Positions 54,638 through 63,954 are shown, counted from the stretch's first letter. The stretch: 64,000 nucleotides of DNA from Filifactor alocis ATCC 35896 (GCF_000163895.2 NC_016630.1:558001-622000), one strand, 5' to 3'. The notes: generated by a model from the letters alone, not told the origin. Numbers and translations are program-made.

Positions 54638-56011
54638 TTAAGAATGAACTAATTTTACTGAGCTTTCCCAAGGAACTTTTAATGCTATAACGAAACAAAT
54701 CAAACCCGCAACTGTGTTTGAAAAAACATTTCCCCAAAACACAGAATAAACACCCATACTGTTCTCAAATGCCAGTATAAACAAATATCTTAACAACCAT
54801 ATACGAAGTACTCCGGTAAACACAGGAATTTTTGTTTTCCCCAATCCGATGAAAGCGCCTTGAGCTATCATGTATAAGGAAAATCCTATGATTGCTACTG
54901 TGTAAATTTTGACAGCATCTATCGTAATTCCGAGCATAGATTCACTCGTATGAAAAAGTAACACCAGTGGTTTTGCAAACGGAAAGAATACAACTATAAT
55001 GATAAACGAAATAATAATCGCAACAATAGAAGCTCTGTAGAAAGTATTTTTTGCTCGTTCACTTCTTCCTACCCCTATATTCATACTCACCATTGTTGTT
55101 ACAGTAGTACTGAGGGAGGATGGAATCAAGAAACAAATTGTGCTTAGATTAATTGCAATGGTTTGAGCATTCATAATGTTTCCACCGTATTTTTGAACTT
55201 CCATATTAATCAAAACAAATCCCACATTTACAGTCATATGATTAATCATAGCAGGAACTCCCAATCGAAATGTCTCTTCTATAATTTCTTTGTCAAAATG
55301 AAAATCTTTTAATGAAAGTTTCAAATCGGAGTCTTTGATGAACAAGTCATAATACATCCAAACACTGATACAAAAATACGAAGATAAAGAACCCAATACA
55401 GAACCAATTGTTCCTAAATGCAACACATATAAATATATTGTGTTAAATACTACTTTTCCGACTAACAAAAAAATCATTCTGTACAAAGTTGCTTCCGGCT
55501 GTCCAATCCCATTTTTGATAGAGTTAAAAATCGCTGTCAAAAAAAGAAATGGCATTACAAAAGAGTATAGTCCCAAATAGATAAATACATCTCCAGCTAT
55601 CTCAGAATTGATAAATCTTGTAGCAATCAATCCACTCACAAAACAAAACGGAGCCATTACAATTCCTGCCAAAAATCCAACTACCATAAGTTGTGTAGCT
55701 ATTTTTCGAACGAGTTCTTTATTTCCGGATCCGTTTGCACTCCCAATCATTGCCATTCCGGAAACACCCAATCCCATAGACATCCCGTTCAAAATATTAA
55801 TAATAGGAACAACAAATCCTACAGATGCTGCAACTACATATCCCGATGTTCTATTTAAAAATAAACTGTCAATAATCGGAATCAGAGACTGAATAAGGCA
55901 CATAACAAGAGTCGGTACTGATAAAAACAGCAGTGTGTTCATCAATTTTCCGTTTAATATCATGTCTCTTCTTTCTTCTAAGGTTTGATTAAATAAACCG
56001 AAACTTTTCAT
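54638..56011 (-). CDS. MATE family efflux transporter
   Basis: This multidrug or metabolite exporter has twelve predicted membrane segments and would be driven by Na+ or H+. The pattern LMNTLLFLSVPTLV, a central loop near residue 220-235 and two similar halves match MATE proteins of the NorM/DinF superfamily. ATG 56011 has GGAG 8 bases upstream and is preferred to ATG 56029, which contains that site; the product is 457 residues. The substrate is unknown. It follows the dnaJ terminator, so it is probably not part of the heat-shock operon. Confidence 0.88.
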   Translation of the reverse strand: MKSFGLFNQTLEERRDMILNGKLMNTLLFLSVPTLVMCLIQSLIPIIDSLFLNRTSGYVVAASVGFVVPIINILNGMSMGLGVSGMAMIGSANGSGNKELVRKIATQLMVVGFLAGIVMAPFCFVSGLIATRFINSEIAGDVFIYLGLYSFVMPFLFLTAIFNSIKNGIGQPEATLYRMIFLLVGKVVFNTIYLYVLHLGTIGSVLGSLSSYFCISVWMYYDLFIKDSDLKLSLKDFHFDKEIIEETFRLGVPAMINHMTVNVGFVLINMEVQKYGGNIMNAQTIAINLSTICFLIPSSLSTTVTTMVSMNIGVGRSERAKNTFYRASIVAIIISFIIIVVFFPFAKPLVLLFHTSESMLGITIDAVKIYTVAIIGFSLYMIAQGAFIGLGKTKIPVFTGVLRIWLLRYLFILAFENSMGVYSVFWGNVFSNTVAGLICFVIALKVPWESSVKLVHS

Positions 56012-56093
56012 CTTGTTATCTCCTTTCATATGTATACGGGTAATTATATCATACTTTCACATGGTGATGTAAGTTTAGAAACTACTGTTTTTT

Positions 56094-56142
56094 AAAAAAG
56101 ATATCTCCTTTTCATTAGATGATATTTCTAATGAAAAGGAGA
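56094..56142 (-). terminator. Terminator of the hrcA-grpE-dnaK-dnaJ operon
   Basis: TCTCCTTTTCATTAG (56104-56118) pairs perfectly with CTAATGAAAAGGAGA (56128-56142), followed on the minus strand by a T-run (56099-56094). Confidence 0.9.
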
Positions 56143-56145
56143 GTA

Positions 56146-56180
56146 TTTAATTTAATTTAATTTAATTTAATTTAATTTAA
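56146..56180. repeat. Seven perfect TTTAA pentanucleotide repeats at the dnaJ stop
   Basis: TTTAA is repeated seven times without a mismatch over 35 bases. The dnaJ stop codon (56177-56179) lies inside the last unit and the dnaJ terminator begins four bases from the first. Confidence 0.95.
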
Positions 56181-57307
56181 TCTAATGCATCTTTAATTTT
56201 TCCCCAAAATCCTTTTGATTCTTCCGTAACATAGTCGCCACATTCTTGAGCATACGCGCGCAACAACTCTTTTTGTTTTTCTGTTAATTTTCGTGGAACT
56301 TCTACTTTCACACGAACTTTTTGATCTCCACGTCCACCATGTCTCATATAAGGGATTCCTTTCCCTTTTAATCTAAATATAGTTCCTGTTTGTGTGCCTT
56401 CCGGAATCTTATATTTTACTTTTCCATCTAAGGTCGGAACTTCAATTTCGTCTCCCAAAGCTGCCTGTGTGAACGAAATCGGCAACTCCATCCAAACAGT
56501 ATTGCCATCTCTTTCAAAAACGGAATGTGGCTGTACTCTTATTTGCACAAGCAAATCTCCTCGTGGTCCCCCTTTTTCTCCAGGTTGTCCTTGACCGCTC
56601 ATTCTAAGCATCGTTCCATCTTCAATTCCGGCAGGAACTTTGACTGACACTGTCTTTTTTCCGGGAATTGTTTTTCTTCCCCCACATTTTGAACATCGTT
56701 CTTCAATAATTTCACCTTCTCCGTGACAACTTGAACAAGTTACTGTCTGCATCATAACTCCGAACGGAGTCTTGACTTGCTGACTCACTTGACCGCTTCC
56801 GTGACAAGTTGGACATGTTTTGCTATGTGTTCCTGGCTTTGCTCCGGTTCCATGACAAACATCACACTCTTCTTCACGACGAATCGTCACTTCCTTATCT
56901 GTTCCAAAAGCTGCTTCTTCAAATGTAACATTTACTGCATAGCGCAAATCTGCCCCGCGTTTGGGTCCGTTTCTTCTCTGACGCATTCCCCCGCCAAACA
57001 TATCGCCAAACATACTTCCAAAGATATCTCCCAAATCTGAAAAATCCGCTCCCTCGAAACCCCCGGAAAATCCTGAACGAGGATCAAATCCCGCATGCCC
57101 AAACTGATCGTAAGTCTTTCGTTTTTCTGCATCAGACAGCACTTCATAAGCTTCATTTACTTCTTTGAATTTTTCTTCCGCCTCTTTATTATCGGGATTT
57201 CTGTCCGGATGATATTCCATTGCTTTTTTTCGATATGCTTTTTTTATTTCTTGTTCTGTGGCGCTTCTGCTGATTCCAAGAACCTCATAATAATCTCTTT
57301 TCTCCAT
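56177..57307 (-). CDS. dnaJ: Chaperone protein DnaJ
   Basis: DnaJ delivers substrates to DnaK and stimulates its ATPase. The J domain has the HPD motif (YHPDRNPDN, near residue 33), followed by a Gly/Phe linker (about 75-110). Four zinc repeats of CxxCxGxG type are present: CDVCHGTG, CPTCHGSG, CSSCHGEG and CSKCGGRK, the last with a variant ending. The substrate-binding C-terminal domains follow. The 376 residues are normal. The start has GAGAGGTG upstream. Confidence 0.96.
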   Translation of the reverse strand: MEKRDYYEVLGISRSATEQEIKKAYRKKAMEYHPDRNPDNKEAEEKFKEVNEAYEVLSDAEKRKTYDQFGHAGFDPRSGFSGGFEGADFSDLGDIFGSMFGDMFGGGMRQRRNGPKRGADLRYAVNVTFEEAAFGTDKEVTIRREEECDVCHGTGAKPGTHSKTCPTCHGSGQVSQQVKTPFGVMMQTVTCSSCHGEGEIIEERCSKCGGRKTIPGKKTVSVKVPAGIEDGTMLRMSGQGQPGEKGGPRGDLLVQIRVQPHSVFERDGNTVWMELPISFTQAALGDEIEVPTLDGKVKYKIPEGTQTGTIFRLKGKGIPYMRHGGRGDQKVRVKVEVPRKLTEKQKELLRAYAQECGDYVTEESKGFWGKIKDALD

Positions 57308-57389
57308 ATTTTCACCTCTCTATGATGACGGAAGAAGTAGCCTATGAAAACACAAGCTACTTACTTTGTCTATGCAATAATCAATTTTC

Positions 57390-59225
57390 TTATTTTTTAT
57401 CTACTTCTTCGTAATCAGCATCTACTACATTGTCATCTTGAGGCTGTTCTTGCTGTGGCACATCTTGTTGCGCTTCAGCTTTTTGTGCTTCTTCATACAT
57501 TTTTTGAGAAATAGTATGGAATTTATTCATTACTTCATCAATTGCTTTTCTGATTTCTTCAGAAGTTGAATTTTCATTGTCTTTTACTTTTTTCAATTCT
57601 TCTAATGCATTCTTCACTTCTGTTTTTTCCTGTTCAGAAACTTTGTCTCCCACTTCGTTCAACGTTTTTTCAGTCTGATAAATAGTAGACTCAGCTTGAT
57701 TTAAAGCTTCCATTTTTTCTTTTTTCTTCTTATCTTCTTCTGCGTGCATTTCCGCTTCTTTTACTTTCTTTTCAATTTCTTCACTGGATAAATTGGAAGA
57801 AGAAGTAATTGTAATATTTTGCTCTTTTCCTGTCCCTAAATCTTTGGCTCTAACATTTACGATACCGTTCGCATCAATATCAAATGTTACTTCAATTTGC
57901 GGAACTCCTCTCGGTGCCGGTGGAATATCAGATAATTGGAATCTCCCCAATGTAATATTGTCTGCTACCATGGAACGTTCCCCTTGTAATACATGGATAT
58001 CTACCGCAGGTTGGTTGTCTGCCGCTGTTGAAAAGACTTGTGATTTTTTAGCTGGAATAGTTGTGTTTCTTTCAATAATTTTTGTAAACACTCCACCTAA
58101 AGTCTCAATTCCTAATGAAAGTGGTGTAACATCCAACAATAAGATATCGTTTACTTCTCCTGTCAATACTCCACCTTGTACCGCCGCCCCAAGCGCAACG
58201 CATTCATCAGGGTTAATTCCTTTGTGTGGTTCTTTTCCTAAGAATTTTTTAATTTCTTCTTGTACTGCCGGAATTCTGGTAGAACCTCCTACCAAAATAA
58301 CTTTATTGATATCACTTGGAGATAATTTTGCATCTTCCATTGCTTTCTTTGTAGGTTCAATTGTTTGATTTACCAAATGTTTTGTCAATTCTTCAAATTT
58401 TGCTCTACTCAAATCCATATTAAAGTGTTTTGGTCCTGTTGCTGTTGCTGTGATAAACGGCAAGTTAATGTTTGTACTCAATGTGGAGGACAATTCTTTT
58501 TTTGCTTTCTCTGCAGCATCTTTCAAACGTTGTAAACTCATCTTATCAGCTTTCAAATCTACTCCTTCTTGCGATAAGAATTCTTTTGCCATATAGTCAA
58601 CCAAAACATTGTCAAAGTCATCTCCACCCAAATGGTTGTTTCCACTTGTCGCTAATACTTCGAATGTACCGTCTGCAATCTCAAGAACAGATACATCAAA
58701 GGTTCCCCCACCTAAGTCAAATACAAGAATTTTTTCTTCAATATTGTCTTTTTCAAATCCATAGGCAATGGATGCGGCTGTCGGCTCATTAATGATTCTT
58801 TTTACATCTAATCCTGCAATTTTTCCGGCATCTTTTGTTGCTTGTCTTTGTGCATCGGTAAAGTATGCAGGTACAGTAATAACTGCACTTGTTACAGTTT
58901 CACCCAAATAACTTTCTGCATCAGATTTTAATTTTTGAAGAATAATAGCAGAAATATCTTGTGGTGTATAGTCTTTTCCGTCTATTGTTACCTTAAATGA
59001 CGTTCCCATTTCCCTCTTAATAGAACTAATAGTTCTGTCAGGATTTGTTACAGCTTGTCTTTTTGCCGGTTCTCCTACAATTCTTTCCCCTTCTTTTGAA
59101 AAGGCAACTACAGAAGGTGTTGTTCTTAATCCTTCTCTATTCGCAATAACAACCGGTTCTCCACCTTCCAAAACTGCAACACAAGAGTTTGTAGTACCTA
59201 AATCTATTCCTATTGTTTTACCCAT
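57390..59225 (-). CDS. dnaK: Chaperone protein DnaK (Hsp70)
   Basis: DnaK is the ATP-dependent main chaperone of the cytoplasm. The nucleotide domain begins GIDLGTTNSCVAVLEGG and includes VFDLGGGTFDVSVLE and ILVGGSTRIPAVQ; the substrate domain begins near residue 360 (LLDVTPLSLGIETLGG). The C-terminal tail is rich in Gln, Asp and Glu. The 611 residues match the family. It lies between grpE and dnaJ, with an 82-base gap before dnaJ. Confidence 0.97.
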   Translation of the reverse strand: MGKTIGIDLGTTNSCVAVLEGGEPVVIANREGLRTTPSVVAFSKEGERIVGEPAKRQAVTNPDRTISSIKREMGTSFKVTIDGKDYTPQDISAIILQKLKSDAESYLGETVTSAVITVPAYFTDAQRQATKDAGKIAGLDVKRIINEPTAASIAYGFEKDNIEEKILVFDLGGGTFDVSVLEIADGTFEVLATSGNNHLGGDDFDNVLVDYMAKEFLSQEGVDLKADKMSLQRLKDAAEKAKKELSSTLSTNINLPFITATATGPKHFNMDLSRAKFEELTKHLVNQTIEPTKKAMEDAKLSPSDINKVILVGGSTRIPAVQEEIKKFLGKEPHKGINPDECVALGAAVQGGVLTGEVNDILLLDVTPLSLGIETLGGVFTKIIERNTTIPAKKSQVFSTAADNQPAVDIHVLQGERSMVADNITLGRFQLSDIPPAPRGVPQIEVTFDIDANGIVNVRAKDLGTGKEQNITITSSSNLSSEEIEKKVKEAEMHAEEDKKKKEKMEALNQAESTIYQTEKTLNEVGDKVSEQEKTEVKNALEELKKVKDNENSTSEEIRKAIDEVMNKFHTISQKMYEEAQKAEAQQDVPQQEQPQDDNVVDADYEEVDKK

Positions 59226-59263
59226 AATAAATCTCTCCTTTTTCTTTTTCTGTATATTAATTT

Positions 59264-59845
59264 TTAATTCGAAACTTTAACCATTGCAGGTCTAATTACT
59301 TTTTCTTTCAGCAAGTATCCCTTTTGGAAAACTTCTAAAATCTTACCGCTTTCTTCTCCGTCTTCTTGCATTACAGCATGATGAAAATTAGGATCAAAGT
59401 CTATTGTTGTGTCAATCTCTTGTACTCCGTTTTTTTTCAGAGTAGAAAGCAACTGCTTATAAATCAATTCCATTCCCTCATAAAGAGAACCTTCTTTTTC
59501 TTCGATAGCATCCAACCCTCTTTGAAAATTATCCAAAACAGGAAGCAAATCCAAAATAATTCTTTCATTTGCCAAAGATGACAACATCTCTTTTTCTTGC
59601 TCTGTTCTCCTTTTGTAATTAATGAATTCTGCTTGAATTCTTTTGACAGAATCTGTCAACTCTTGAAGATGTAACTCTTCTTCCTTCTTCTTCTCTTCCA
59701 GTCTTTGCATAAAGGAATTATCCACACCTTCTGGTGTTTCTATTTCAGGTGATACACCTTCCTCCACTTTACCTTCTACATCTTCCGCTTTCTCTTTCAG
59801 CTCTTCTTGTTTTTCTAATATCATTTCTTTTTCATCTTTTGACAA
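59264..59845 (-). CDS. grpE: Nucleotide exchange factor GrpE
   Basis: GrpE releases ADP from DnaK. The acidic, charged N-terminal region forms a long coiled coil (about 1-100), then RIILDLLPVLDNFQRGLDAI, and the C-terminal beta domain ends VFQKGYLLKEKVIRPAMVKVSN (split over 170-193). The start is a TTG at 59845 with GGAGGAG upstream; the first in-frame ATG, seven codons inside, lacks a ribosome-binding site. The 193 residues are typical. Confidence 0.95.
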   Translation of the reverse strand: MSKDEKEMILEKQEELKEKAEDVEGKVEEGVSPEIETPEGVDNSFMQRLEEKKKEEELHLQELTDSVKRIQAEFINYKRRTEQEKEMLSSLANERIILDLLPVLDNFQRGLDAIEEKEGSLYEGMELIYKQLLSTLKKNGVQEIDTTIDFDPNFHHAVMQEDGEESGKILEVFQKGYLLKEKVIRPAMVKVSN

Positions 59846-59888
59846 ACCTTCTCCTCCTCATTCCAATTATTAAAAAACTCTATCTATG

Positions 59889-60932
59889 TCAAGAATCATT
59901 TAATAACCTGTTAATTTGCTTTTGTAAATAACTCATTACAGAATAGGCTCTCTGATAATCCATTCTCTTTGGACCGATAATTCCCACTTTTCCGATAGGA
60001 ACACCATCCTTAATATAATTTGCGGTAATAATAGAACAGTCTCTCATAACCGAATCCATTCTGTCATCTCCGATTACAATATTAATGTTATCTTTTTCAA
60101 TTCCTCTGATATCTAATACTTTTTTCAGAAGGTCCTCTTCTTTCATCATTGTAAAAAAAGACCTTGCTCTACTGATATCATTAAATTCAGGATGATTAAA
60201 AATATTTGTCATTCCATGAAATACCAATTGGAAAGAATCATTTGGATGATGGATTTTTTCCTCTAAGAAAGAGAAGATATCATCCAAAGCAACTGTATAT
60301 TCACTGATTTTTGATTTAATATAAGGAAATAAACTTTCGCTGATATCTTCATAGCATTTTCCTACCAAGCTTTCATTAATTGCATCTGATATCAACCTTA
60401 AAGATTCAGTATCTATTATCTGATGTAAAATCATGGTATCGTTTCTTACTTCGCCATCGTCCAGTACCGTTACAATCACAATTCTTCTACTATCAATCGG
60501 AACAAGCGATATATTCTTCAAAACTCTTTTTCTGTTCTGTGTTTCTAAAATTCCGATTGATGTATAATTCGTCAGTTCACTAATCAAATCTAAAGATTCT
60601 TGCAATAAAGTACTGATTTTATCAATATTTTTTCCCAACTTAGATTGAATCATCTGTTTATCATACTCTTTCAAGAAGTTAGAACCCATCATATTTTTCA
60701 CATAAATCTCATATGCTTTTTCAGAAGGAATTCTTCCTGCCGAGGTATGAGGCTGAACCAATAATCCTAACTCTTCCAAATCAGACATCTCGTTTCGGAT
60801 TGTTGCTGCACTGACATTCAAACCTTGATTCTTAGAGATTGTTCTCGAACCAATCGGTTCTGCAGTATGAATATATTCTTGAATAATAAACTCTAAAATC
60901 CTCAACTTTCGATCAGTTAAATTATTTTTCAT
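59889..60932 (-). CDS. hrcA: Heat-inducible transcription repressor HrcA
   Basis: HrcA binds CIRCE and represses the dnaK (and usually groE) operons when GroEL is free. The N-terminal winged helix has KNNLTDRKLRILEFIIQEYI and the recognition region VSAATIRNEMSDLEELGLL. The C-terminal part shows the NIVIGDD and GPKRMDYQRAYSVM motifs. The frame is open to 60977, but the ATG at 60932 has GGGAGGA upstream and a normal family N-terminus (347 residues). CIRCE and a consensus promoter lie directly upstream. Confidence 0.95.
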   Translation of the reverse strand: MKNNLTDRKLRILEFIIQEYIHTAEPIGSRTISKNQGLNVSAATIRNEMSDLEELGLLVQPHTSAGRIPSEKAYEIYVKNMMGSNFLKEYDKQMIQSKLGKNIDKISTLLQESLDLISELTNYTSIGILETQNRKRVLKNISLVPIDSRRIVIVTVLDDGEVRNDTMILHQIIDTESLRLISDAINESLVGKCYEDISESLFPYIKSKISEYTVALDDIFSFLEEKIHHPNDSFQLVFHGMTNIFNHPEFNDISRARSFFTMMKEEDLLKKVLDIRGIEKDNINIVIGDDRMDSVMRDCSIITANYIKDGVPIGKVGIIGPKRMDYQRAYSVMSYLQKQINRLLNDS

Positions 60933-60990
60933 CTCATCCTCCCTTCTTGCCCAATGCTGTCTGCATCTTTTATTCAAATTTTTTATTTTA

Positions 60991-61017
60991 TTAGCACTCT
61001 TTGTTGTTGAGTGCTAA
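60991..61017. promoter_or_regulatory. CIRCE operator of the heat-shock operon
   Basis: TTAGCACTC (60991-60999), nine bases, then GAGTGCTAA (61009-61017): an exact CIRCE element. It lies just downstream of the predicted start site, the usual place for HrcA repression. Confidence 0.98.
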
Positions 61018-61028
61018 CTCATGACTAT

Positions 61029-61057
61029 ATATTACCCACTTTCTGTTTATTTGTCAA
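61029..61057 (-). promoter_or_regulatory. Sigma-A promoter of hrcA-grpE-dnaK-dnaJ
   Basis: On the minus strand TTGACA (61052-61057), a 17-base spacer and TAATAT (61029-61034), with transcription expected near 61022. Confidence 0.88.
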
Positions 61058-61107
61058 CAATTCCATATTATTTTTTTGAAAAATTACAAATTTCCCATAA
61101 ACTCTTT

Positions 61108-61155
61108 TAAAAATATAAATTGGAATCTGCTTGATTCCTCAAAACAAATTCCAAT
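61108..61155 (-). terminator. Terminator of the copper operon
   Basis: On the minus strand ATTGGAAT (61155-61148) pairs with ATTCCAAT (61126-61119), followed by TTATATTTTTAAAAG. It begins 8 bases past the csoR stop. Confidence 0.75.
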
Positions 61156-61162
61156 TCCATCA

Positions 61163-61531
61163 TTATTTCAAAATTCGCTTAATGACTTCTACCAAAATAT
61201 CAATTGATTCTTCTTCCTCAGGATTTGTTTTCATATTCTGAAGATATCCTTTGATATGCTTCTCTAAAATAATCAAACTTACATTTTCCAAAGCCGAAAG
61301 AGATGCAGAAACCTGTGTAATGATATCTACACAATCTCGATCTTCCTGAATCATTTTTTGAATTCCACGAATTTGACCTTCTATTCTATGAAGGCGATGA
61401 ATCAAATTTTTATTTTCCAATGAATCTTCTTTCGATATCGTATCACAAGTCATACATTCTTCTTCAAAATTTTCACAAGTCATACTATTATCTGTATTTT
61501 CTTTTATCTTATTACCTATCCCTTTTTTCAT
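61163..61531 (-). CDS. csoR: CsoR/RcnR-family metal-sensing repressor with altered ligand set
   Basis: CsoR-type repressors are all-helical tetramers that leave DNA on binding Cu(I). The core from about residue 43 has LIHRLHRIEGQIRGIQKMI and the first ligand C67 (DRDCVDI); H92 is at the second position. The third position, normally Cys (C36-H61-C65 spacing in known CsoR), is Tyr96. The N-terminus is extended and carries C19, C26 and C29. The ATG at 61531 overlaps the copA stop as ATGA; a longer frame starting inside copA is rejected. Metal specificity is inferred only from the neighbours copZ and copA. The 122 residues are longer than most. Confidence 0.85.
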   Translation of the reverse strand: MKKGIGNKIKENTDNSMTCENFEEECMTCDTISKEDSLENKNLIHRLHRIEGQIRGIQKMIQEDRDCVDIITQVSASLSALENVSLIILEKHIKGYLQNMKTNPEEEESIDILVEVIKRILK

Positions 61532-63732
61532 GACAATTTTATCCTTTGCAATCTCAATGAATTTGTTACTACAGAAACAGAACTGCATGCCATTGCCGCT
61601 CCGGCTATCCATGGCAACAGACATCCTGATGCTGCCAACGGAATCCCAATACTGTTATAACACAATGCCCAAAAAAGATTTTGTTTGATAATTCTCATAG
61701 TATGCTTACTCAAAAGCAACGCATCGTAAACAGATTCCAGATCTCCTCTCATCAGCGTGATATCCGCTGTTTCCATTGCAATATCTGTACCTGTTCCAAT
61801 TGCCATGCTCACATCCGCCGTAGCCAAAGCAGGAGAATCATTAATTCCGTCTCCTACCATAGAAACTATTTTTCCTTGTTTTTGCAATTTTCCAATCTCA
61901 TCTGCTTTTTCTTCCGGTAAAACATCTGCAATAACAGTATCTATTCCTACTTTAGATGCTACTTCACGCGCAGCAGTAATATGATCTCCTGTCATCATAA
62001 TAACATCTATTCCCAATTTTTTTAATTGTTCTATCGAACTCTTAGAACTCTCTTTTAGGGTATCTGATATCGCCATATATCCGGATAATTCTCCATTTAT
62101 CGCAACAAATACTAACGTTTTTCCTGTTTCTTCCAATTGTAATATTTCGTCCTCTTCTTCAAAGTGAATTTTTTTAGATAACATCAATTTTCTGTTTCCA
62201 ACCCATATTTCATTTCCAAAAACATGTCCTCCTACACCATATCCGGACAAGTTTTCAAAATCATCTAAAGGTATCACATCTAATTTTTTCGACTTTTCAA
62301 AGCCTTCTACAACTGCCTGTGCCAAAGGATGTTCAGAACATTTTTCTAACGAATAGACATATTGATAGAAAGATTCTTCTGAAATATTTTTTATTACAAC
62401 AGTTGATAACGCAGGTTTTCCCTCGGTAATTGTACCTGTTTTATCCAACACAATCGTATTTGTACGATAAGCATTTTCCAAATACTCTCCACCCTTGAAC
62501 AAAACTCCATATTCTGCTGCACGGCCGGAGCCTGCCATAATGGCAGTTGGAGTTGCCAAACCTAAGGAGCACGGACAAGCAATTACCAAAACAGAAATCA
62601 TATTTTCCAATGCTCTTGAAAAATTACCTTGATCTATCCATACATACCAAGCAACAAAAGTGATAGCGGCAATCGTCATCACAACAGGAACAAATATTCC
62701 CGCTATCTTATCAGCAATTCTTTGGATGGGCGCTTTTGATGACTGTGCTTTTTTTACTGTTTCGATAATTTGAGACAACATCGTATCCTTACCGATTTTC
62801 TTTGCTTTAATTTTTAAGAATCCGCTCTTATTTACAGTAGAACCGATTACAAAATCACCAACTTCTTTATCATTGGGAATGGGTTCCCCGTTAATCATAG
62901 ATTCATCGACAGCTGAATTCCCATAAATAACGATTGCGTCAACCGGAATTTTTTCTCCCGGTTTCACATGGAGAATATCTCCCACAACAACATCAGAAAT
63001 AGGAATTGTTTCTTCTTTTCCATCGCGTTCTACAACAGCTGTCTTAGATTGTAATCCTATCAATTTTTTGATAGCTGATGACGTTTTTCCCTTTGCATTT
63101 TGCTCCAACAACTTTCCTAACAATATCAGTGTAATCAACATTGCACTCGTTTCAAAATATAGATGAATGTGTGAGGAACTGTTCCAATTCAAAATAGTCA
63201 GATACACACTATAAAAATATGCAGCTGATGTCCCAAGTGAAACCAACACATCCATATTTGCATTTCTACTTTTTAGTGAAGCATACGCACCCTTATAGAA
63301 TTGCCAACCTACAAAGAATTGCACAGGCGTTGCCAATACCCACTGAATTTTAGGATTCAAAAGAATCTTTGGAATCCACCAAGAAGAACTGAACGAAAAA
63401 TGAGTCACCATTGTCCAAAACAGAGGAAGTGTTAAAATAAGAGAACACAAAAATAATCTTTTTTGTTTCGCATATTCCTCTTCTCTCAATCCATCAATTG
63501 AAACTGTATCTTCCTGTTTTACAATTAACTGAAATCCCATTTTGTCTACAATATCAACAATCCTATCAGGGGAAATTCTTTCAGAATCGTACGATACACT
63601 ACCTGTCTCTAAAGCAAGGTTTACAGCAACATCAATAATTCCTTCCTCTTTAGAAAGTCTATTTTCTATCCTTGCAGAACAAGCTGCACAATGCATTCCG
63701 ATAATATCATACTCTATTTTTTGTTCCTTCAT
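61528..63732 (-). CDS. copA: Copper-exporting P1B-type ATPase
   Basis: This is a copper/silver-translocating membrane ATPase. One N-terminal heavy-metal domain has GMHCAAC (C15, C18). Eight membrane segments follow the P1B layout, with the ion motif ACPCSLGLATP near 386, the phosphorylation site DKTGT near 432, SEHPLAQ (HP motif) near 466, and MVGDGINDSPAL near 627. The CPC motif and the copZ/csoR neighbours point to Cu(I) export; the C-terminal membrane-segment residues (YNSIGIPLAA, SSVSVVTNSLRL) agree with CopA. The 734 residues are normal. The reading frame overlaps csoR by four bases. Confidence 0.95.
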   Translation of the reverse strand: MKEQKIEYDIIGMHCAACSARIENRLSKEEGIIDVAVNLALETGSVSYDSERISPDRIVDIVDKMGFQLIVKQEDTVSIDGLREEEYAKQKRLFLCSLILTLPLFWTMVTHFSFSSSWWIPKILLNPKIQWVLATPVQFFVGWQFYKGAYASLKSRNANMDVLVSLGTSAAYFYSVYLTILNWNSSSHIHLYFETSAMLITLILLGKLLEQNAKGKTSSAIKKLIGLQSKTAVVERDGKEETIPISDVVVGDILHVKPGEKIPVDAIVIYGNSAVDESMINGEPIPNDKEVGDFVIGSTVNKSGFLKIKAKKIGKDTMLSQIIETVKKAQSSKAPIQRIADKIAGIFVPVVMTIAAITFVAWYVWIDQGNFSRALENMISVLVIACPCSLGLATPTAIMAGSGRAAEYGVLFKGGEYLENAYRTNTIVLDKTGTITEGKPALSTVVIKNISEESFYQYVYSLEKCSEHPLAQAVVEGFEKSKKLDVIPLDDFENLSGYGVGGHVFGNEIWVGNRKLMLSKKIHFEEEDEILQLEETGKTLVFVAINGELSGYMAISDTLKESSKSSIEQLKKLGIDVIMMTGDHITAAREVASKVGIDTVIADVLPEEKADEIGKLQKQGKIVSMVGDGINDSPALATADVSMAIGTGTDIAMETADITLMRGDLESVYDALLLSKHTMRIIKQNLFWALCYNSIGIPLAASGCLLPWIAGAAMACSSVSVVTNSLRLQRIKLS

Positions 63733-63744
63733 ACAGCATCACCC

Positions 63745-63954
63745 TTACTTATCTGTCACACCAAATCCTAATTCCTCAATTTCATTTTTTAATTCTTTCA
63801 AAGTCACCTTTGTTTCATCAAAATCCACTTCTGCAATATTTTTTTCCAAATCTACTTCTACAGAAGAAACACCCACCTTATTGGATAATGCATCATGTAC
63901 TGCCTTTACACAATGTCCGCAACTCATCCCTACTACATTAATTACTTTCTTCAT
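63745..63954 (-). CDS. copZ: Copper chaperone CopZ (heavy-metal-associated domain)
   Basis: CopZ carries Cu(I) to CopA and to the repressor. The 69 residues are a single ferredoxin-like HMA domain with GMSCGHC (C12, C15) and the usual ending IEELGF. The ATG at 63954 has GGAG 8 bases upstream; the longer frame from 63981 has none. It is the first gene of copZ-copA-csoR, 12 bases ahead of copA. Its promoter would be in the last 46 bases or beyond the right edge. Confidence 0.93.
   Translation of the reverse strand: MKKVINVVGMSCGHCVKAVHDALSNKVGVSSVEVDLEKNIAEVDFDETKVTLKELKNEIEELGFGVTDK

Noticed and set aside
57793..58368. Open frame of 191 codons antisense to dnaK
   Set aside because: It is an overlap frame of a highly conserved gene, with no recognisable domain; codon structure follows dnaK.
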